From: Candidatus Pantoea edessiphila
Lineage (GTDB): Bacteria; Pseudomonadota; Gammaproteobacteria; Enterobacterales; Enterobacteriaceae
Length of the DNA stretch: 64,000 bases
Reading direction: 5' to 3'
NCBI RefSeq assembly: GCF_002933345.1
Contig: NZ_PDKR01000004.1
Location: 1 to 64,000 of the forward strand
Below, piece by piece: positions 1 through 9,736 of the stretch. The notes beneath the pieces are model-generated. The model was not told where the DNA came from. It worked only from the letters and a program-made list of their open reading frames with translations, and did not search any database. The first letter of the stretch is position 1. Every line of letters begins with the position of its first letter. The position numbers and the translations under genes are program-made.

Positions 1-110
1 CTATAACGCGATAGTACCACCTGAAACCATGTCGAACTCAGAAGTGAAATGTCGTAGTGCCAATGGTAGTGTGGAGTTTCTCCATGTGAGAGTAGGAAAT
101 CGCCAGGCAG
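1..110 (+). rRNA. rrf: 5S ribosomal RNA, 5' end cut by the window
   Basis: The sequence follows the enterobacterial 5S rRNA from about its 11th base to its 3' end, including the conserved CCGAACTCAGAAGTGAAA-type block (here with GTCGAAC) and the closing CGCCAGGCA arm that pairs with the missing 5' end. About ten 5' bases lie outside the window. It presumably ends an rRNA operon to the left. The genes that follow (dsbA, polA, engB, typA) match the order downstream of E. coli rrnA. Confidence 0.95.
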
Positions 111-288
111 GATTCCTTAATTAAATAGATATTTTTGTGAAATGTTTATTTTCATTACCTATTATATTATTAATTAAAATTATTCTAATAATTAATCTAT
201 TCTTTCATATAATATATTTTATCGTTATCAATATTGTAGCTAAAATTTTATGATTTGTGATTCATTGTAAAATTAGGAAAGTTTTAAT

Positions 289-927
289 ATGAAAAAATTT
301 TATGTTATTCTTATTGGAGTTATTTTAAACTTAAACTCATTTGCTGAACCATTCATTAGTGGTAAGCATTATGTTGTTTTGCCTAATACAATTACAAATC
401 AACCTCAAGTAGTAGAATTTTTTTCATTTTTATGTCAACATTGTTATCAATTTGAACACTATCTTAGTAAGTACACCATTCCAAAAAAAATTAACTTAGT
501 GAAATATCATATTAATTTTGAAGAAGATGAAGATAATTTTAACGAAATATTAACCCATACATGGGCTATTGCAATGGCTTTAGGCATTGAAGATAAAGTA
601 ATTAATCCAATTTTCAATATTGTTCAGAACATGAAAAACATTACAGGAGAGGATGTATTAAAAAATAAAGAAAAGTTGAAAAATGTATTTATAAAATCAT
701 CCGGTATTTCTTTTAAAGAATATGAAACATTATGGGATAGTTTTACAGTAAAAATGATAATTGATAGACAAAAGAAAGCAAATTTTGATTTTAATGTTAA
801 TAAAATACCAGTTGCATTTGTTAATGGAAAATATATGATTAATATTAGTGAGTTAAGTAAAGATTATTCCAATAATACAATTTCTGAATATTTTAATATA
901 ATTAAATTATTAATGAATAAAAAATAA
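289..927 (+). CDS. dsbA: DsbA, periplasmic thiol:disulfide oxidase, with CQHC active site
   Basis: Introduces disulfide bonds into exported proteins in the periplasm. The 212-residue product has a signal peptide (MKK, then a hydrophobic stretch, likely cleaved after SFA at residue 19), a thioredoxin-like fold with FFSFLCQHCYQF (Cys49 and Cys52), and the cis-proline loop KIPVAFVNGKY near residue 174. E. coli DsbA has 208 residues and Cys-Pro-His-Cys. Here the dipeptide between the cysteines is Gln-His, which should change the redox potential. The start is supported by AGGAAAG upstream of ATG. Whether DsbB exists to reoxidise it cannot be seen here. Confidence 0.95.
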   Translation: MKKFYVILIGVILNLNSFAEPFISGKHYVVLPNTITNQPQVVEFFSFLCQHCYQFEHYLSKYTIPKKINLVKYHINFEEDEDNFNEILTHTWAIAMALGIEDKVINPIFNIVQNMKNITGEDVLKNKEKLKNVFIKSSGISFKEYETLWDSFTVKMIIDRQKKANFDFNVNKIPVAFVNGKYMINISELSKDYSNNTISEYFNIIKLLMNKK

Positions 928-1002
928 ATATTTATTTTTTATTCATTAATATAATTATTTTGATTAAAATTCCTTAACTTTAACAATTAATTTTTCGATT
1001 TA

Positions 1003-1893
1003 ATGAGTACTTTAATTTTAATTGACGGATCATCTATTCTTTATAGAGCATACTATGTTTTTCCATTGTTAATAAACAGCAGAGGTGAACCAACTGGTGC
1101 AATATTTGGATTTATAAATATATTAAATAATATAATTAAAAAATATAATCCAAGTCATATGGCTGTAGTATTTGATAGTTCATCCAAAAATTTCAGACAT
1201 GAAATATTTCAATATTATAAATGTAATCGATTGCCTATGCCTAATAATCTACGTATTCAGGTCCAACCATTATGTGAAATAATTCAAGCAATAGGTTTAA
1301 AAATTATAACATTAAATGGCGTTGAGGCAGATGATGTTATAGGTACATTATCATATAATATTAATAAATCAGATGATTTTTTGACATTAATTAGTACTAA
1401 TGATAAAGATATGGCACAATTAGTTACATCAAAAGTAAATTTGATTAATACCGATAGTAAAAAAATTTTAGGTCCTGATGAAGTTAAAAAAAAATATGGT
1501 GTTTCACCTAAGTTAATTGCGGATTTATTAGCTATTACTGGTGATAGTTCAGATAATATTCCTGGTATACCTAAAATTGGAAAAAAAACGGCAGTAATTT
1601 TATTGAATGAAATAGGGGGTATAAAATATATATATTCTAATCTTAACAAAGTAGCATGTCTTTCATTCCGTGGTGCAAAAAGCACTATTTTAAAACTTCA
1701 AAAATATCGTGAAATAGCGCTATTATCTTATAAGCTAGCGAAAATTAAAACAGATGTTTTAGTTGATTTAAATCACAAAGATTTAGTTATTAATAATCCA
1801 AATATAATAAAATTAAAAAAATTTTTTTATCGCTATGAGTTTAAAAATTTTTTTGAATTGTTTATTAAAATAAACAATAAAAATAAGTTATAA
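1003..1893 (+). CDS. polA: PolA reduced to its 5'-3' exonuclease (flap nuclease) domain
   Basis: This 296-residue protein corresponds to the N-terminal third of DNA polymerase I, the 5' nuclease that removes RNA primers and flaps. Visible are LILIDGSSILYRAYY at the start, GVEADDVIG near residue 106, STNDKDMAQL, and the helix-3-turn-helix segment SSDNIPGIPKIGKKTA near residue 180. It ends in the linker after YEFKNFFELF. The 3'-5' exonuclease and polymerase domains are absent from the frame, but a decayed remnant follows immediately. Exonuclease-only PolA is known from other reduced endosymbionts such as Buchnera, so the domain is probably functional on its own. Confidence 0.92.
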   Translation: MSTLILIDGSSILYRAYYVFPLLINSRGEPTGAIFGFINILNNIIKKYNPSHMAVVFDSSSKNFRHEIFQYYKCNRLPMPNNLRIQVQPLCEIIQAIGLKIITLNGVEADDVIGTLSYNINKSDDFLTLISTNDKDMAQLVTSKVNLINTDSKKILGPDEVKKKYGVSPKLIADLLAITGDSSDNIPGIPKIGKKTAVILLNEIGGIKYIYSNLNKVACLSFRGAKSTILKLQKYREIALLSYKLAKIKTDVLVDLNHKDLVINNPNIIKLKKFFYRYEFKNFFELFIKINNKNKL

Positions 1894-1934
1894 TGTAATC
1901 TACAATATAAAACATATTAAAAAATAATATAAAT

Positions 1935-2500
1935 TTATAAGAATATGTACTTTAATTTAAGTAATTTAAATATTTGGATAAAATCATTAAGAAAAAATTT
2001 TGCATTTGGAAAGCAGTTCTTCAGATATAATTTTTGCTAGAATTGTAGGAATATACTTCGCTGTAAAGCCGTAAAGCCATATAAGGCAGCTTATATGCTA
2101 TTAATTCATAATTTATAAAAATATACTAAAAAGCTGGAATTAATACAACTTAAGTACTTATTTAAAGATATTGCATTATATAAAAATGATATTATTTTAT
2201 AATCTTATATTATTAATAATTTATCAAGTATCAAGTAAATAAAGATTTAATTAATTTAACTGAAATTTTGATATTAAATACCTTAAAATTATTAATAATA
2301 TATAAACAAATTTAATTTTAATCTAGTTTTATTAGAAACTGCTACAGTATATCTATATAAAAAAATAAATCTTATAAAATATCTGGTAGTAATTTAAATC
2401 TTTCTTTCACATATGCAAATTAGAGAATTTTAAAAAAAATTAAATTGGAAATTCATAATAATTTTGTTGAAAAATTAGCAAATTAAATTATTAATGGAAT
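1935..2500 (+). pseudogene. polA: Decayed remnant of the polA 3'-5' exonuclease and following region
   Basis: Translation in shifting frames recovers the E. coli PolA sequence after the 5' nuclease domain, in order: NLNIWIKSLRKNFAF (TLKAWIAKLEKAPVFAF), DIIFARIVGIYFAVKP (DNISANLVGLSFAIEP), KAAYMLLIHNL (VAAYIPVAHDYL), KKLELIQLKYLFKDIALYKN, SYIINNLSS, FNLVLLETATVY (FNQIALEEAGRY) and LEIHNNFVEKLAN. Several stops and frame changes separate the pieces. An 8-bp tandem duplication, GTAAAGCC at 2063-2070 and 2071-2078, breaks the frame; deleting one copy restores AVKPYKAAYMLLIHNL. The polymerase domain itself is gone. No Spot 42 RNA gene was recognised before engB. Confidence 0.85.
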
Positions 2501-2584
2501 TTACTACACAGTTATTAATTACTTTATTGGTTATAGTTAGTATATGAGAAAATTAGGAACAAATTTATTAAAAATATTAATTAT

Positions 2585-3187
2585 TTAATTAAACCATAAA
2601 TTTAATCTTTGATATATTTTATCAATATTTATATTTTTTAATGATGAAAATATTTCTATTTCAAATTCAAAATCTACCATAAATTTTGACAAAGCTGTTT
2701 TAGTTATATTTAATTTTGTTTTCTGTTCAGAAAAATTGCATTTATCTGCTTTAGTTAATAAAATAAATAGAGAAATATTTTGTTTTTTTGTTAATTTGAT
2801 TATTTTCTTGTCAAAGTTATTTACTGTATAACGAATATCCATTAATAAAATTAATCCCTTTAAATGTCTATTTTTTTTTATATATTCAAAAATAATATCG
2901 TTCCATTTTGTTATATTTTTTTTAGATGTCTTAGCATAGCCATATCCTGGTAAATCAACTAAATATTTATTTTGAGTTATTTCGAATAAATTAATTAATT
3001 TAGTACAACCTGGAGTTTTACTAACACGTGCTAAATGATTTTGATTTGTTATTTTATTTAATAAGCTGGATTTTCCAGAATTAGAACGACCTATCAACGC
3101 TACTTCAATACTATCATCATTATTGATAGGAAGATAATTTATGTTAGGAACGCTTACAATAAAACGCGTATTTTGATAATTTATCAT
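2585..3187 (-). CDS. engB: EngB/YihA, ribosome biogenesis GTPase
   Basis: Essential GTPase that takes part in assembly of the large ribosomal subunit. Motifs in the 200-residue product: Walker A GRSNSGKSS (residues 33-41), the TPGCTKLINLF switch, DLPGYGYAK (G3) and LLTKADK (G4). E. coli EngB has 210 residues. I place the start at the ATG whose first base is 3187, because MINYQNTRF matches E. coli MTNLNYQQTHF; a TTG two codons upstream is possible but unnecessary. It faces polA convergently, with the polA remnant between, as in E. coli where polA, spf and yihA are neighbours. Confidence 0.95.
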   Translation of the reverse strand: MINYQNTRFIVSVPNINYLPINNDDSIEVALIGRSNSGKSSLLNKITNQNHLARVSKTPGCTKLINLFEITQNKYLVDLPGYGYAKTSKKNITKWNDIIFEYIKKNRHLKGLILLMDIRYTVNNFDKKIIKLTKKQNISLFILLTKADKCNFSEQKTKLNITKTALSKFMVDFEFEIEIFSSLKNINIDKIYQRLNLWFN

Positions 3188-3570
3188 GTACAAAATTACA
3201 TATTTAAAATTGTTAATGAATAATATATTATTATATTAACACAACTGCATTGTTATATAGAATATATTAAAATTTGCATAATATTTATAATATTATAAAA
3301 ATCTCAATTTAAATAACTAACAATATCTTAAATAAAAATTGCTACAATTTAATATATTTCAGCTGTATTATTAATTTTAATTAATATTAATTAAAATTAA
3401 TGATAAAAAATATAAATGATTTATTATTTTTTAATAATATCTTTCTTATTAAAGTAAATAGAAAATCGAAAATAAACATAATTTGCATAGTCAAAGTTAA
3501 AATATTTAGGTTAAAATTAATATTTATTTAACTCAGTATAACACTACTTATTAATTAATGAGGTAAAATT
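3188..3570. other. AT-rich gap between engB and typA
   Basis: Divergent intergenic region of about 380 bases. In E. coli this interval holds csrC, yihI, hemN, glnG, glnL and glnA. I could not recognise a remnant of any of these or an RNA gene. It presumably contains the promoters of both flanking genes; no promoter stands out from the AT-rich background. Confidence 0.6.
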
Positions 3571-5391
3571 TTGATTAATAACTTACGTAATATAGCTATC
3601 ATTGCTCATGTTGATCATGGAAAAACTACATTAATTGATAAATTGCTTCAACAATCTGATAATTTTGATATTAATAAAGATATTGATCGTATAATGGATT
3701 CAAATCAGCTAGAAAAAGAAAGGGGAATCACTATATTATCAAAAAATACCGCTATTAAATGGAATAATTATCGTATTAATATCATTGATACACCAGGACA
3801 TGCTGATTTTGCAGGCGAAGTAGAACGTATTTTATCAATGGTAGAAGGTGTTTTATTAGTAGTAGACGCTATTGACGGTCCTATGCCTCAAACACGTTTT
3901 GTTACTAGAAAATCATTATCTTATAATCTAAAGATTATAGTAGTAATCAACAAGATTGATAGAAATGGTGCACGTCCAGATTGGGTTGTTAATAAAATAT
4001 TCGACATGTTCTTAAATCTTAATGCTAATGATGAACAATTGGATTTTCCTATCATATACACTTCAGCAATAAAGGGTATTGCAGGTTTAGATTATAATAA
4101 TATGTCTAAAGATATGACTCCTTTATATGTTGAAATCATTAATAATATAAGTGCACCAAAAGGTGAATCGGAAAAACCCTTGCAAATGCAAATATCTCAA
4201 TTAGATAAAGATAATTATCTTGGTTTGATGGGAATTGGACGCTTAAAAAGTGGTAAGATCAAAATGCATCAAAACGTTGTTATAACTAATTGCAATGGAA
4301 AAATGATTAATGGTAAAATTAGTAAGGTTTTCGGTTATCTTGGATTAAAAAAAATAGATATTAATGAAGCAGAAGCAGGAGATATAGTAGCTATTACTGG
4401 TTTAAATGAATTAAATATTTCTGATACTATTTGCGATCCAACAAACATAAAAGCTCTTCCTAATTTAAATATTGACGAACCAACTGTTAATATTTTTTTT
4501 AATGTTAATACATCACCATTTTGTGGGAAAGAAGGCAAATACTTAACATCACGTAAAATATTTGAACGTTTAAAGCAAGAAGTTACTTATAATGTAGCTC
4601 TTCGTGTAAAAGAAACAGATAGTCCTGATATTTTTTGTGTATCTGGAAGAGGAGAACTACATCTTTCTATTTTAATAGAAAATATGCGTAGAGAAGGTTT
4701 TGAATTTGCAGTATCTCGACCAAAAGTAATTTTTCGTGAAATTAATGGTAAAAAGCTAGAACCATTTGAAGAAGCTATATTAGAAATTGAAGAATGTCAT
4801 CAAGGATTAGTAATGCAAGAAATAGGAATACGAAAAGGTAATCTTCAAACGATGGATGTATGCGTAAATAAACGTATAAGGCTTGAATATATAATTCCAA
4901 GCCGAGGTTTAATTGGATTTCGTAGTAAATTTATGAGAATTACTTCTGGTAGTGGAAACTTATATTCTATATTTAGTCATTACGATGATATATGTATAGG
5001 TGATATAAAACAACGTAAAAATGGAGTTTTAATTTCTAATAGTCAAGGTAAGGCAGTTGCATTTGCATTATATAACCTTCAAGATCGTGGTAATTTATTA
5101 ATTAATCAAGGAATGGAAGTATATGAAGGACAAATAATTGGAATTCATAATCGTTCTAATGATTTAACTGTCAATTGCTTAGCTAGTAAAAAATTAACTA
5201 ATATGCGTGCTGCTGGAAGCGATGAAACTATAAATCTTATTCCTCCACTAAAAATGACATTAGAACAAGCAATTGAGTTTATTGATAATGATGAACTTGT
5301 AGAGGTCACTCCTAAATCTATTCGTATTAGAAAAAGATATTTAAAAGAATATGAACGTAAACAAACCAAAAGGAATAAATCATATCTTTAA
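3571..5391 (+). CDS. typA: TypA/BipA, ribosome-associated translational GTPase
   Basis: Elongation factor G-like GTPase acting on the 50S subunit in stress and cold. The 606-residue product (E. coli 607) has AHVDHGKTT (residues 11-19), the effector block [16 protein letters not shown] and NKIDR, then domains II, III and V, and the family-specific C-terminal domain with [11 protein letters not shown] and [16 protein letters not shown]. The start is TTG at 3571, supported by GAGG seven bases upstream and by [12 protein letters not shown] matching E. coli [12 protein letters not shown]. It is divergent from engB. Confidence 0.96.
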   Translation: MINNLRNIAIIAHVDHGKTTLIDKLLQQSDNFDINKDIDRIMDSNQLEKERGITILSKNTAIKWNNYRINIIDTPGHADFAGEVERILSMVEGVLLVVDAIDGPMPQTRFVTRKSLSYNLKIIVVINKIDRNGARPDWVVNKIFDMFLNLNANDEQLDFPIIYTSAIKGIAGLDYNNMSKDMTPLYVEIINNISAPKGESEKPLQMQISQLDKDNYLGLMGIGRLKSGKIKMHQNVVITNCNGKMINGKISKVFGYLGLKKIDINEAEAGDIVAITGLNELNISDTICDPTNIKALPNLNIDEPTVNIFFNVNTSPFCGKEGKYLTSRKIFERLKQEVTYNVALRVKETDSPDIFCVSGRGELHLSILIENMRREGFEFAVSRPKVIFREINGKKLEPFEEAILEIEECHQGLVMQEIGIRKGNLQTMDVCVNKRIRLEYIIPSRGLIGFRSKFMRITSGSGNLYSIFSHYDDICIGDIKQRKNGVLISNSQGKAVAFALYNLQDRGNLLINQGMEVYEGQIIGIHNRSNDLTVNCLASKKLTNMRAAGSDETINLIPPLKMTLEQAIEFIDNDELVEVTPKSIRIRKRYLKEYERKQTKRNKSYL

Positions 5392-5460
5392 AAATAGTTA
5401 AACATACTAATTTTTATTTTGATATGATATATTACATCCTAAGTTATCACTTAAAATAAA

Positions 5461-7542
5461 TTAGAAAACATTTATATCGAAAGTTTTTTTTGATATCCAA
5501 CGATCTATTATATCAATTGCTTTTTCAGGATATAATTTATGAATACTATAGGCTGTTTGTTGTGCTTCAGATATTATAACTTTATTTTGTAATATATTTA
5601 TAGCCTTAAAATCAATAGTCCCAGTTTGTTTTGTACCAAGTAATTCTCCAGGACCACGAATTTCTAAATCTAGTTGAGCAATTAAAAAACCATCATGAAT
5701 ATTTCTTATTGTTTCTAATCGTCTTTTAGCAATCTCACTAAGGGGAGGTTTGTATAGCAAGATACAATATGATTCCAAAGAACCTCTTCCTACACGACCT
5801 CTTAATTGATGTAATTGAGCAAGTCCTAACCGCTCTGAATTTTCGATTATCATTAAACTAGCGTTAGGCACGTTAACACCAACTTCTATCACAGTTGTAG
5901 TAACTAGCAATTGAAATTTATTATTTTTAAAATTATTCATGGTTTTTTTCTTTTCTTCTAATTTCATTCTACCATGAATTAAGCCAATATTTAATGTTGG
6001 TAATGCTTTTTTTAATAATGCCCAATTAACTTCTGCTGCTTGTGCTTCCAATATTTCTGACTCTTCAATTATAGGACATACCCAGTAAACTTGACGACCT
6101 TTTAAACAAGCTTTTTCTACACGTGATATAATTTTATTTCTACGAATATCTGGAATTATTACAGTTAAAACTGGATTACGACCTGGAGGAAGTTCATCAA
6201 TTATAGAAATATCAAGATCAGCATAGTTAATCATTGCTAAAGTACGGGGGATAGGAGTTGCTGTCATTATCAATTGATGAGGACGAAAATTATTTTTTTC
6301 TCCTTTACTCCAAAGAGCTGATCGTTGATGTACTCCAAAACGATGTTGTTCATCTATAATGATTAAAGCTAATTTATTAAAACGCATTTGTTTTTGAAAT
6401 AATGAATGAGTACCAACCACTATTGATGTCTTGCCATTAGAAATCATATCTATTTGTGCTTTACGTTCTTTATGCTTCTGTTTTCCAAATAATAATCCAA
6501 TTTCAATTCCAAGAGGTGTAAACCACTGACGTAGATTATCGACATGTTGTTCTACTAACAATTCGGTTGGAACCATTAAAGCTACTTGTTCACCTTGAGC
6601 TATAACGTTAAGTGCTGATAAAGCAGCTACTAATGTTTTTCCAGATCCTACATCACCTTGTAATAAACGTACCATTGGATGATTTTTAGATATATCTTTT
6701 TCAATTTCTTGAAGTACTTTCTTTTGAGAATTAGTTAAAGAAAAAGGAAGATTAGCTATTAATTTATTAATTAATTTATGATTTTTAGGTATTGGTGAAG
6801 CATCATAACTTTTTATCTTGTCTTTTATTGATAACATCTTAAGGTTATGTGCTAATAGTTCTTCAAATACTAGTCTGTTGCCAGCTAAGAAAATTTTTTT
6901 TTCTGATTTTTGTAAATTATCTAAAGGAGGATTATGTATTGTATGTAAAGCTTCAGTAAAACTAATTAAGTTTTTATTTAGTTTTTTAGGGATTAATTCA
7001 ATAATTTTATGATGATCTAGCATAATTAATGCTTGATTTATTAAATTACGTAATAATAATTGACTAATACCTTCAGTAGATGGATAAATTGAGGTTAATG
7101 TTTTTTTTATCATTTCATTACTATTTACTTTATAAATAGTATATTCAGGATGTATTAGTTCAAATTCATACTTACCACGAATAACTTCTCCATATGCAAT
7201 GATTTGACGTCCTGGTGTAAAAGTATTTTTTATAATATTAGGAGTGAAGTTAAAAAACTTTATCGTTAAAATTCCAGTTCCATCTGTAATTCGGCATAAC
7301 ATAATACGACGATTATTAAAAACTATTTTAGTTTCTATAACTTTACCTACAACTGTAACATAGGTGCCAAAAATTAAATTTTTAATAGAATTAATTTGCG
7401 TGCGATCTTCATATCTTATAGGAAAGTGAAATAATAAGTCTTTTATAGTTTTTAAACCCATTTTAACTAATTTTTTATCTTGAATATTATTTATTTTCTG
7501 TAATTTATGTATTGGTATAGTATTTAAACAAAATTCTTTCAT
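5461..7542 (-). CDS. recG: RecG, branched-DNA helicase
   Basis: ATP-dependent helicase that regresses stalled forks and migrates Holliday junctions. Its 693 residues equal the E. coli length. Visible are the N-terminal wedge/OB domain (GTYVTVVGKV region), Walker A GDVGSGKT near residue 295, DEQHRFGVHQR (motif II), TATPIPRT (motif III), TTTVIEVGVNVPNA, QLRGRVGRG (motif VI) and the C-terminal GPGELLGTKQTG segment. In E. coli it ends the gmk-rpoZ-spoT-trmH-recG cluster; here spoT and trmH have disappeared from between it and rpoZ. It may work with RecB, RecC and RecJ, also encoded in this window. Confidence 0.97.
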   Translation of the reverse strand: MKEFCLNTIPIHKLQKINNIQDKKLVKMGLKTIKDLLFHFPIRYEDRTQINSIKNLIFGTYVTVVGKVIETKIVFNNRRIMLCRITDGTGILTIKFFNFTPNIIKNTFTPGRQIIAYGEVIRGKYEFELIHPEYTIYKVNSNEMIKKTLTSIYPSTEGISQLLLRNLINQALIMLDHHKIIELIPKKLNKNLISFTEALHTIHNPPLDNLQKSEKKIFLAGNRLVFEELLAHNLKMLSIKDKIKSYDASPIPKNHKLINKLIANLPFSLTNSQKKVLQEIEKDISKNHPMVRLLQGDVGSGKTLVAALSALNVIAQGEQVALMVPTELLVEQHVDNLRQWFTPLGIEIGLLFGKQKHKERKAQIDMISNGKTSIVVGTHSLFQKQMRFNKLALIIIDEQHRFGVHQRSALWSKGEKNNFRPHQLIMTATPIPRTLAMINYADLDISIIDELPPGRNPVLTVIIPDIRRNKIISRVEKACLKGRQVYWVCPIIEESEILEAQAAEVNWALLKKALPTLNIGLIHGRMKLEEKKKTMNNFKNNKFQLLVTTTVIEVGVNVPNASLMIIENSERLGLAQLHQLRGRVGRGSLESYCILLYKPPLSEIAKRRLETIRNIHDGFLIAQLDLEIRGPGELLGTKQTGTIDFKAINILQNKVIISEAQQTAYSIHKLYPEKAIDIIDRWISKKTFDINVF

Positions 7543-8016
7543 TTTATAATTGTTTATTATAGTTTAAATAAATTATATCTAAAATAATTATATTTTAATA
7601 TTATTAAAGATTTTTAAAGATATATTTATTGCAATAACTATTTGCTTTGTTATCCTAATTTAAATAAAACTATATCTTTTAATATCTATATTTAATAATC
7701 TTGATAATTTCATGTTTAAGCTAAAAAATGTATTAATTATACTATTCAAATTTAACAAATAGTATTTTTTATCAAAAATAACTAAAATGTTACTGAAAAT
7801 ATCTACGTGTAAATATAATTTAGATTATTTATTTTATGATCTAGATATAGTTTACTATTAATTTTTTTGAAAATTTTATTTTAACAATTAAGTAATCATC
7901 TAAATTTGTCAAAAATGATGGTTTTAAGATTTACCCGATTATAAATCTAATCAATTCTAATCTAAAATTATTTTTTGTCTATTTAATTTTACCCTAATTT
8001 GCTTCTAGAACCATAG

Positions 8017-8052
8017 AACAGTTATCAAATCACATAATGATTGATAACTGTT
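8017..8052. repeat. Perfect 12-bp inverted repeat with 12-nt loop
   Basis: AACAGTTATCAA at 8017-8028 is followed, after twelve bases, by its exact reverse complement TTGATAACTGTT at 8041-8052. Neither strand has a T-run after the stem, so it is not a standard intrinsic terminator. It lies in the decayed spoT/trmH interval. It could be a protein-binding palindrome, a structured RNA element or chance. Confidence 0.6.
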
Positions 8053-8286
8053 AATAATAACTAATATTATAAATTTTAAATTACTAATCTAATAATTCTT
8101 GATATAATGTAATTAATTGATTTTTTAAACCCATTTAATATCATTATTTGCAAATATTTTCTTAACTATTATTAGACAGATAATTAATAAAATTAAATTT
8201 ATTTTTGTAGATAGTAATTTGTGTAAGTTTAATATTTTACAAATTGCTAATTGATAGATATAATATCAAGTTCATAGCATACATTT

Positions 8287-8309
8287 ATGCGGTTTTTTTT
8301 AAACCGCAT
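8287..8309. repeat. Hairpin ATGCGGTTT...AAACCGCAT downstream of rpoZ
   Basis: A 9-bp perfect stem with a five-T loop in the decayed spoT position, downstream of rpoZ on the minus strand. The GC-containing stem is unusual for the local background. It has no following T-run on either strand, so a role as 3' end of the gmk-rpoZ transcript is only possible. Confidence 0.5.
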
Positions 8310-8443
8310 TAATAAAAAACATCTGTTAGAGATTAGATAGTTTACTTATTCTACTGATAAGTATTTTTTAATTAGTATATTAAGTTTTAAATAACCATAA
8401 TATTTATGAGCCATTTTAAATTATAAGTACATTAGAGATTGTT

Positions 8444-8683
8444 TTAATTATGTATTTTATGTATTTGTTTTTTTGGGTTTTCATAAATATTTAAAATATT
8501 TTTAGTAACTAAATTGTCTTCGATCTCACGCAGTGCAATTACAGTGGGTTTATCTTGTTCTTCTTCTACTAAAGGTTCTTTACCTCCTATTTGCATTTGA
8601 CGTGCTCTACGTGCTGCTATTAACACTAAATCGAAACGGTTACCAATTTTTTCTACTGCTTTTTGAACTGTTATACGTGCCAT
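8444..8683 (-). CDS. rpoZ: RpoZ, RNA polymerase omega subunit
   Basis: Small subunit that binds the beta' subunit and helps core RNA polymerase assembly. The 79-residue product starts [20 protein letters not shown] and contains the conserved RRARQM block, as in E. coli (91 residues), but is shorter at the C-terminus. It follows gmk on the same strand after 53 bases, the usual gmk-rpoZ pairing. In E. coli omega forms part of a ppGpp site; with spoT missing from this cluster that role may be lost. Confidence 0.95.
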   Translation of the reverse strand: MARITVQKAVEKIGNRFDLVLIAARRARQMQIGGKEPLVEEEQDKPTVIALREIEDNLVTKNILNIYENPKKQIHKIHN

Positions 8684-8736
8684 GAAATGATCAACTCATT
8701 ATTAATTAAATTCTTATTTGTATTATATTAAATAAT

Positions 8737-9363
8737 TTAATAAAGAGCTAATAAATTACTAATTAAATCATCATAACGTATTTTTTGACGTGATATGTTT
8801 AAACGTTCTGCACAAATAATTGTTTTTAGATCTGTTAAAGCAATATTAAAATTATCATTGATGATTAAATAATCATATTCTTTATAATGACTAATTTCTT
8901 CTATTGCTTTTTCCATTCTATGCTTAATAACATTTTCACTATCTTGACCACGATCACGCAATCTTTTATTTAATTCATCTTTAGATGGTGGTAGTATGAA
9001 AATACTTTTTGTATTAGGTATTTTATTACGAATTTGTTTTGCACCTTGCCAATCAATATCAAGTAAAACATCATAACCTTCATTAATAATTTTATTTATT
9101 TCCCTATAAGAAGTGCCATAATAATTTTCAAACACTTGTGCATATTCAATAAAATAACCATTATCAATCATTTTTTTAAATTCATTTGTTTTTATAAAAT
9201 AATAATGTTCACCATGAGTTTCTCCAGGACGTACGGTACGTGTAGTGTACGAAATAGACATTTTTACTGAGAATAATTTTTGTGTGTTCAATAGCGCTTT
9301 AATTAAACTAGATTTTCCTGTTCCACTAGGAGCAGAAATAACATGTAAGATACCTTGAGACAT
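8737..9363 (-). CDS. gmk: Guanylate kinase
   Basis: Phosphorylates GMP to GDP with ATP, in purine nucleotide metabolism. Motifs: P-loop [28 protein letters not shown] (GMP binding), and the conserved [12 protein letters not shown] and ILPPSKDEL segments. I start at the ATG whose first base is 9363 ([12 protein letters not shown]) because it matches E. coli MAQGTLYIVSAP and gives 208 residues against 207; the frame stays open ten codons further upstream. First gene of a gmk-rpoZ unit, divergent from prlC. Confidence 0.95.
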   Translation of the reverse strand: MSQGILHVISAPSGTGKSSLIKALLNTQKLFSVKMSISYTTRTVRPGETHGEHYYFIKTNEFKKMIDNGYFIEYAQVFENYYGTSYREINKIINEGYDVLLDIDWQGAKQIRNKIPNTKSIFILPPSKDELNKRLRDRGQDSENVIKHRMEKAIEEISHYKEYDYLIINDNFNIALTDLKTIICAERLNISRQKIRYDDLISNLLALY

Positions 9364-9736
9364 TGTATTATTTATTATATTTTTGTAAATCAATATTCTT
9401 TTATAATAAGAAGTGATACAAAATTATATTTTTATAAATTTCATTTTTTATTGATCAATTTAAATTTTGAATAAAATTTGAAAAATATAAAATATTTTTG
9501 AGGATTATACTACTGTTATAATAGCAGTCAACAAATTAATATTATTTAACAAAATTAATAATAATTGACATTCTATATTAGAATAATAAGATATAGTAAT
9601 CAATAAATAAATTTTTAATTTATTTATATTAGAACTAATGCTAATTATTGCTGATTTTTTATCATAACTTTAATATTATTAAATAATCGAATGTAATTTT
9701 TATATAATATTGTTATTGTTAAGGAAATATAGCATC
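9364..9736. other. Divergent gmk/prlC intergenic region
   Basis: About 370 AT-rich bases that must carry promoters for both directions. No decayed gene was recognised. Possible plus-strand promoter elements are listed separately. The two genes are not neighbours in E. coli, so this is a deletion or rearrangement junction. Confidence 0.55.
9565..9592 (+). promoter_or_regulatory. Candidate sigma-70 promoter for prlC
   Basis: A consensus -35 TTGACA at 9565-9570 is followed after 16 bases by TAAGAT at 9587-9592, a fair -10. It lies about 145 bases upstream of the prlC start. The background is so AT-rich that -10-like sequences are common, so only the exact TTGACA gives this weight. No sigma-32 type promoter was seen, although E. 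coli prlC is heat-shock regulated. Confidence 0.3.

Larger units (their letters stand above)
7543..8443. other. Gap where spoT and trmH used to be
   Basis: About 900 bases without an open frame between recG and rpoZ, both on the minus strand. Synteny with E. coli (gmk, rpoZ, spoT, trmH, recG) says spoT and trmH were here. Only a short possible spoT start is readable (8349-8393 on the minus strand, giving YLKLNILIKKYLSVE against the SpoT N-terminus LFESLNQLIQTYLPED), about 50 bases after rpoZ where spoT should begin. The rest is too degraded to align by eye. Two strong inverted repeats lie inside and are listed separately. Confidence 0.5.

Noticed and set aside
1284-1685. 133-codon minus-strand open frame inside polA
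   Set aside because: Antisense shadow of the conserved 5' nuclease domain, with no family similarity and no ribosome site.
2501-2584. Search for Spot 42 RNA (spf) between polA and engB
   Set aside because: Nothing resembling the Spot 42 5' region or its terminator was visible; the interval is AT-rich debris.
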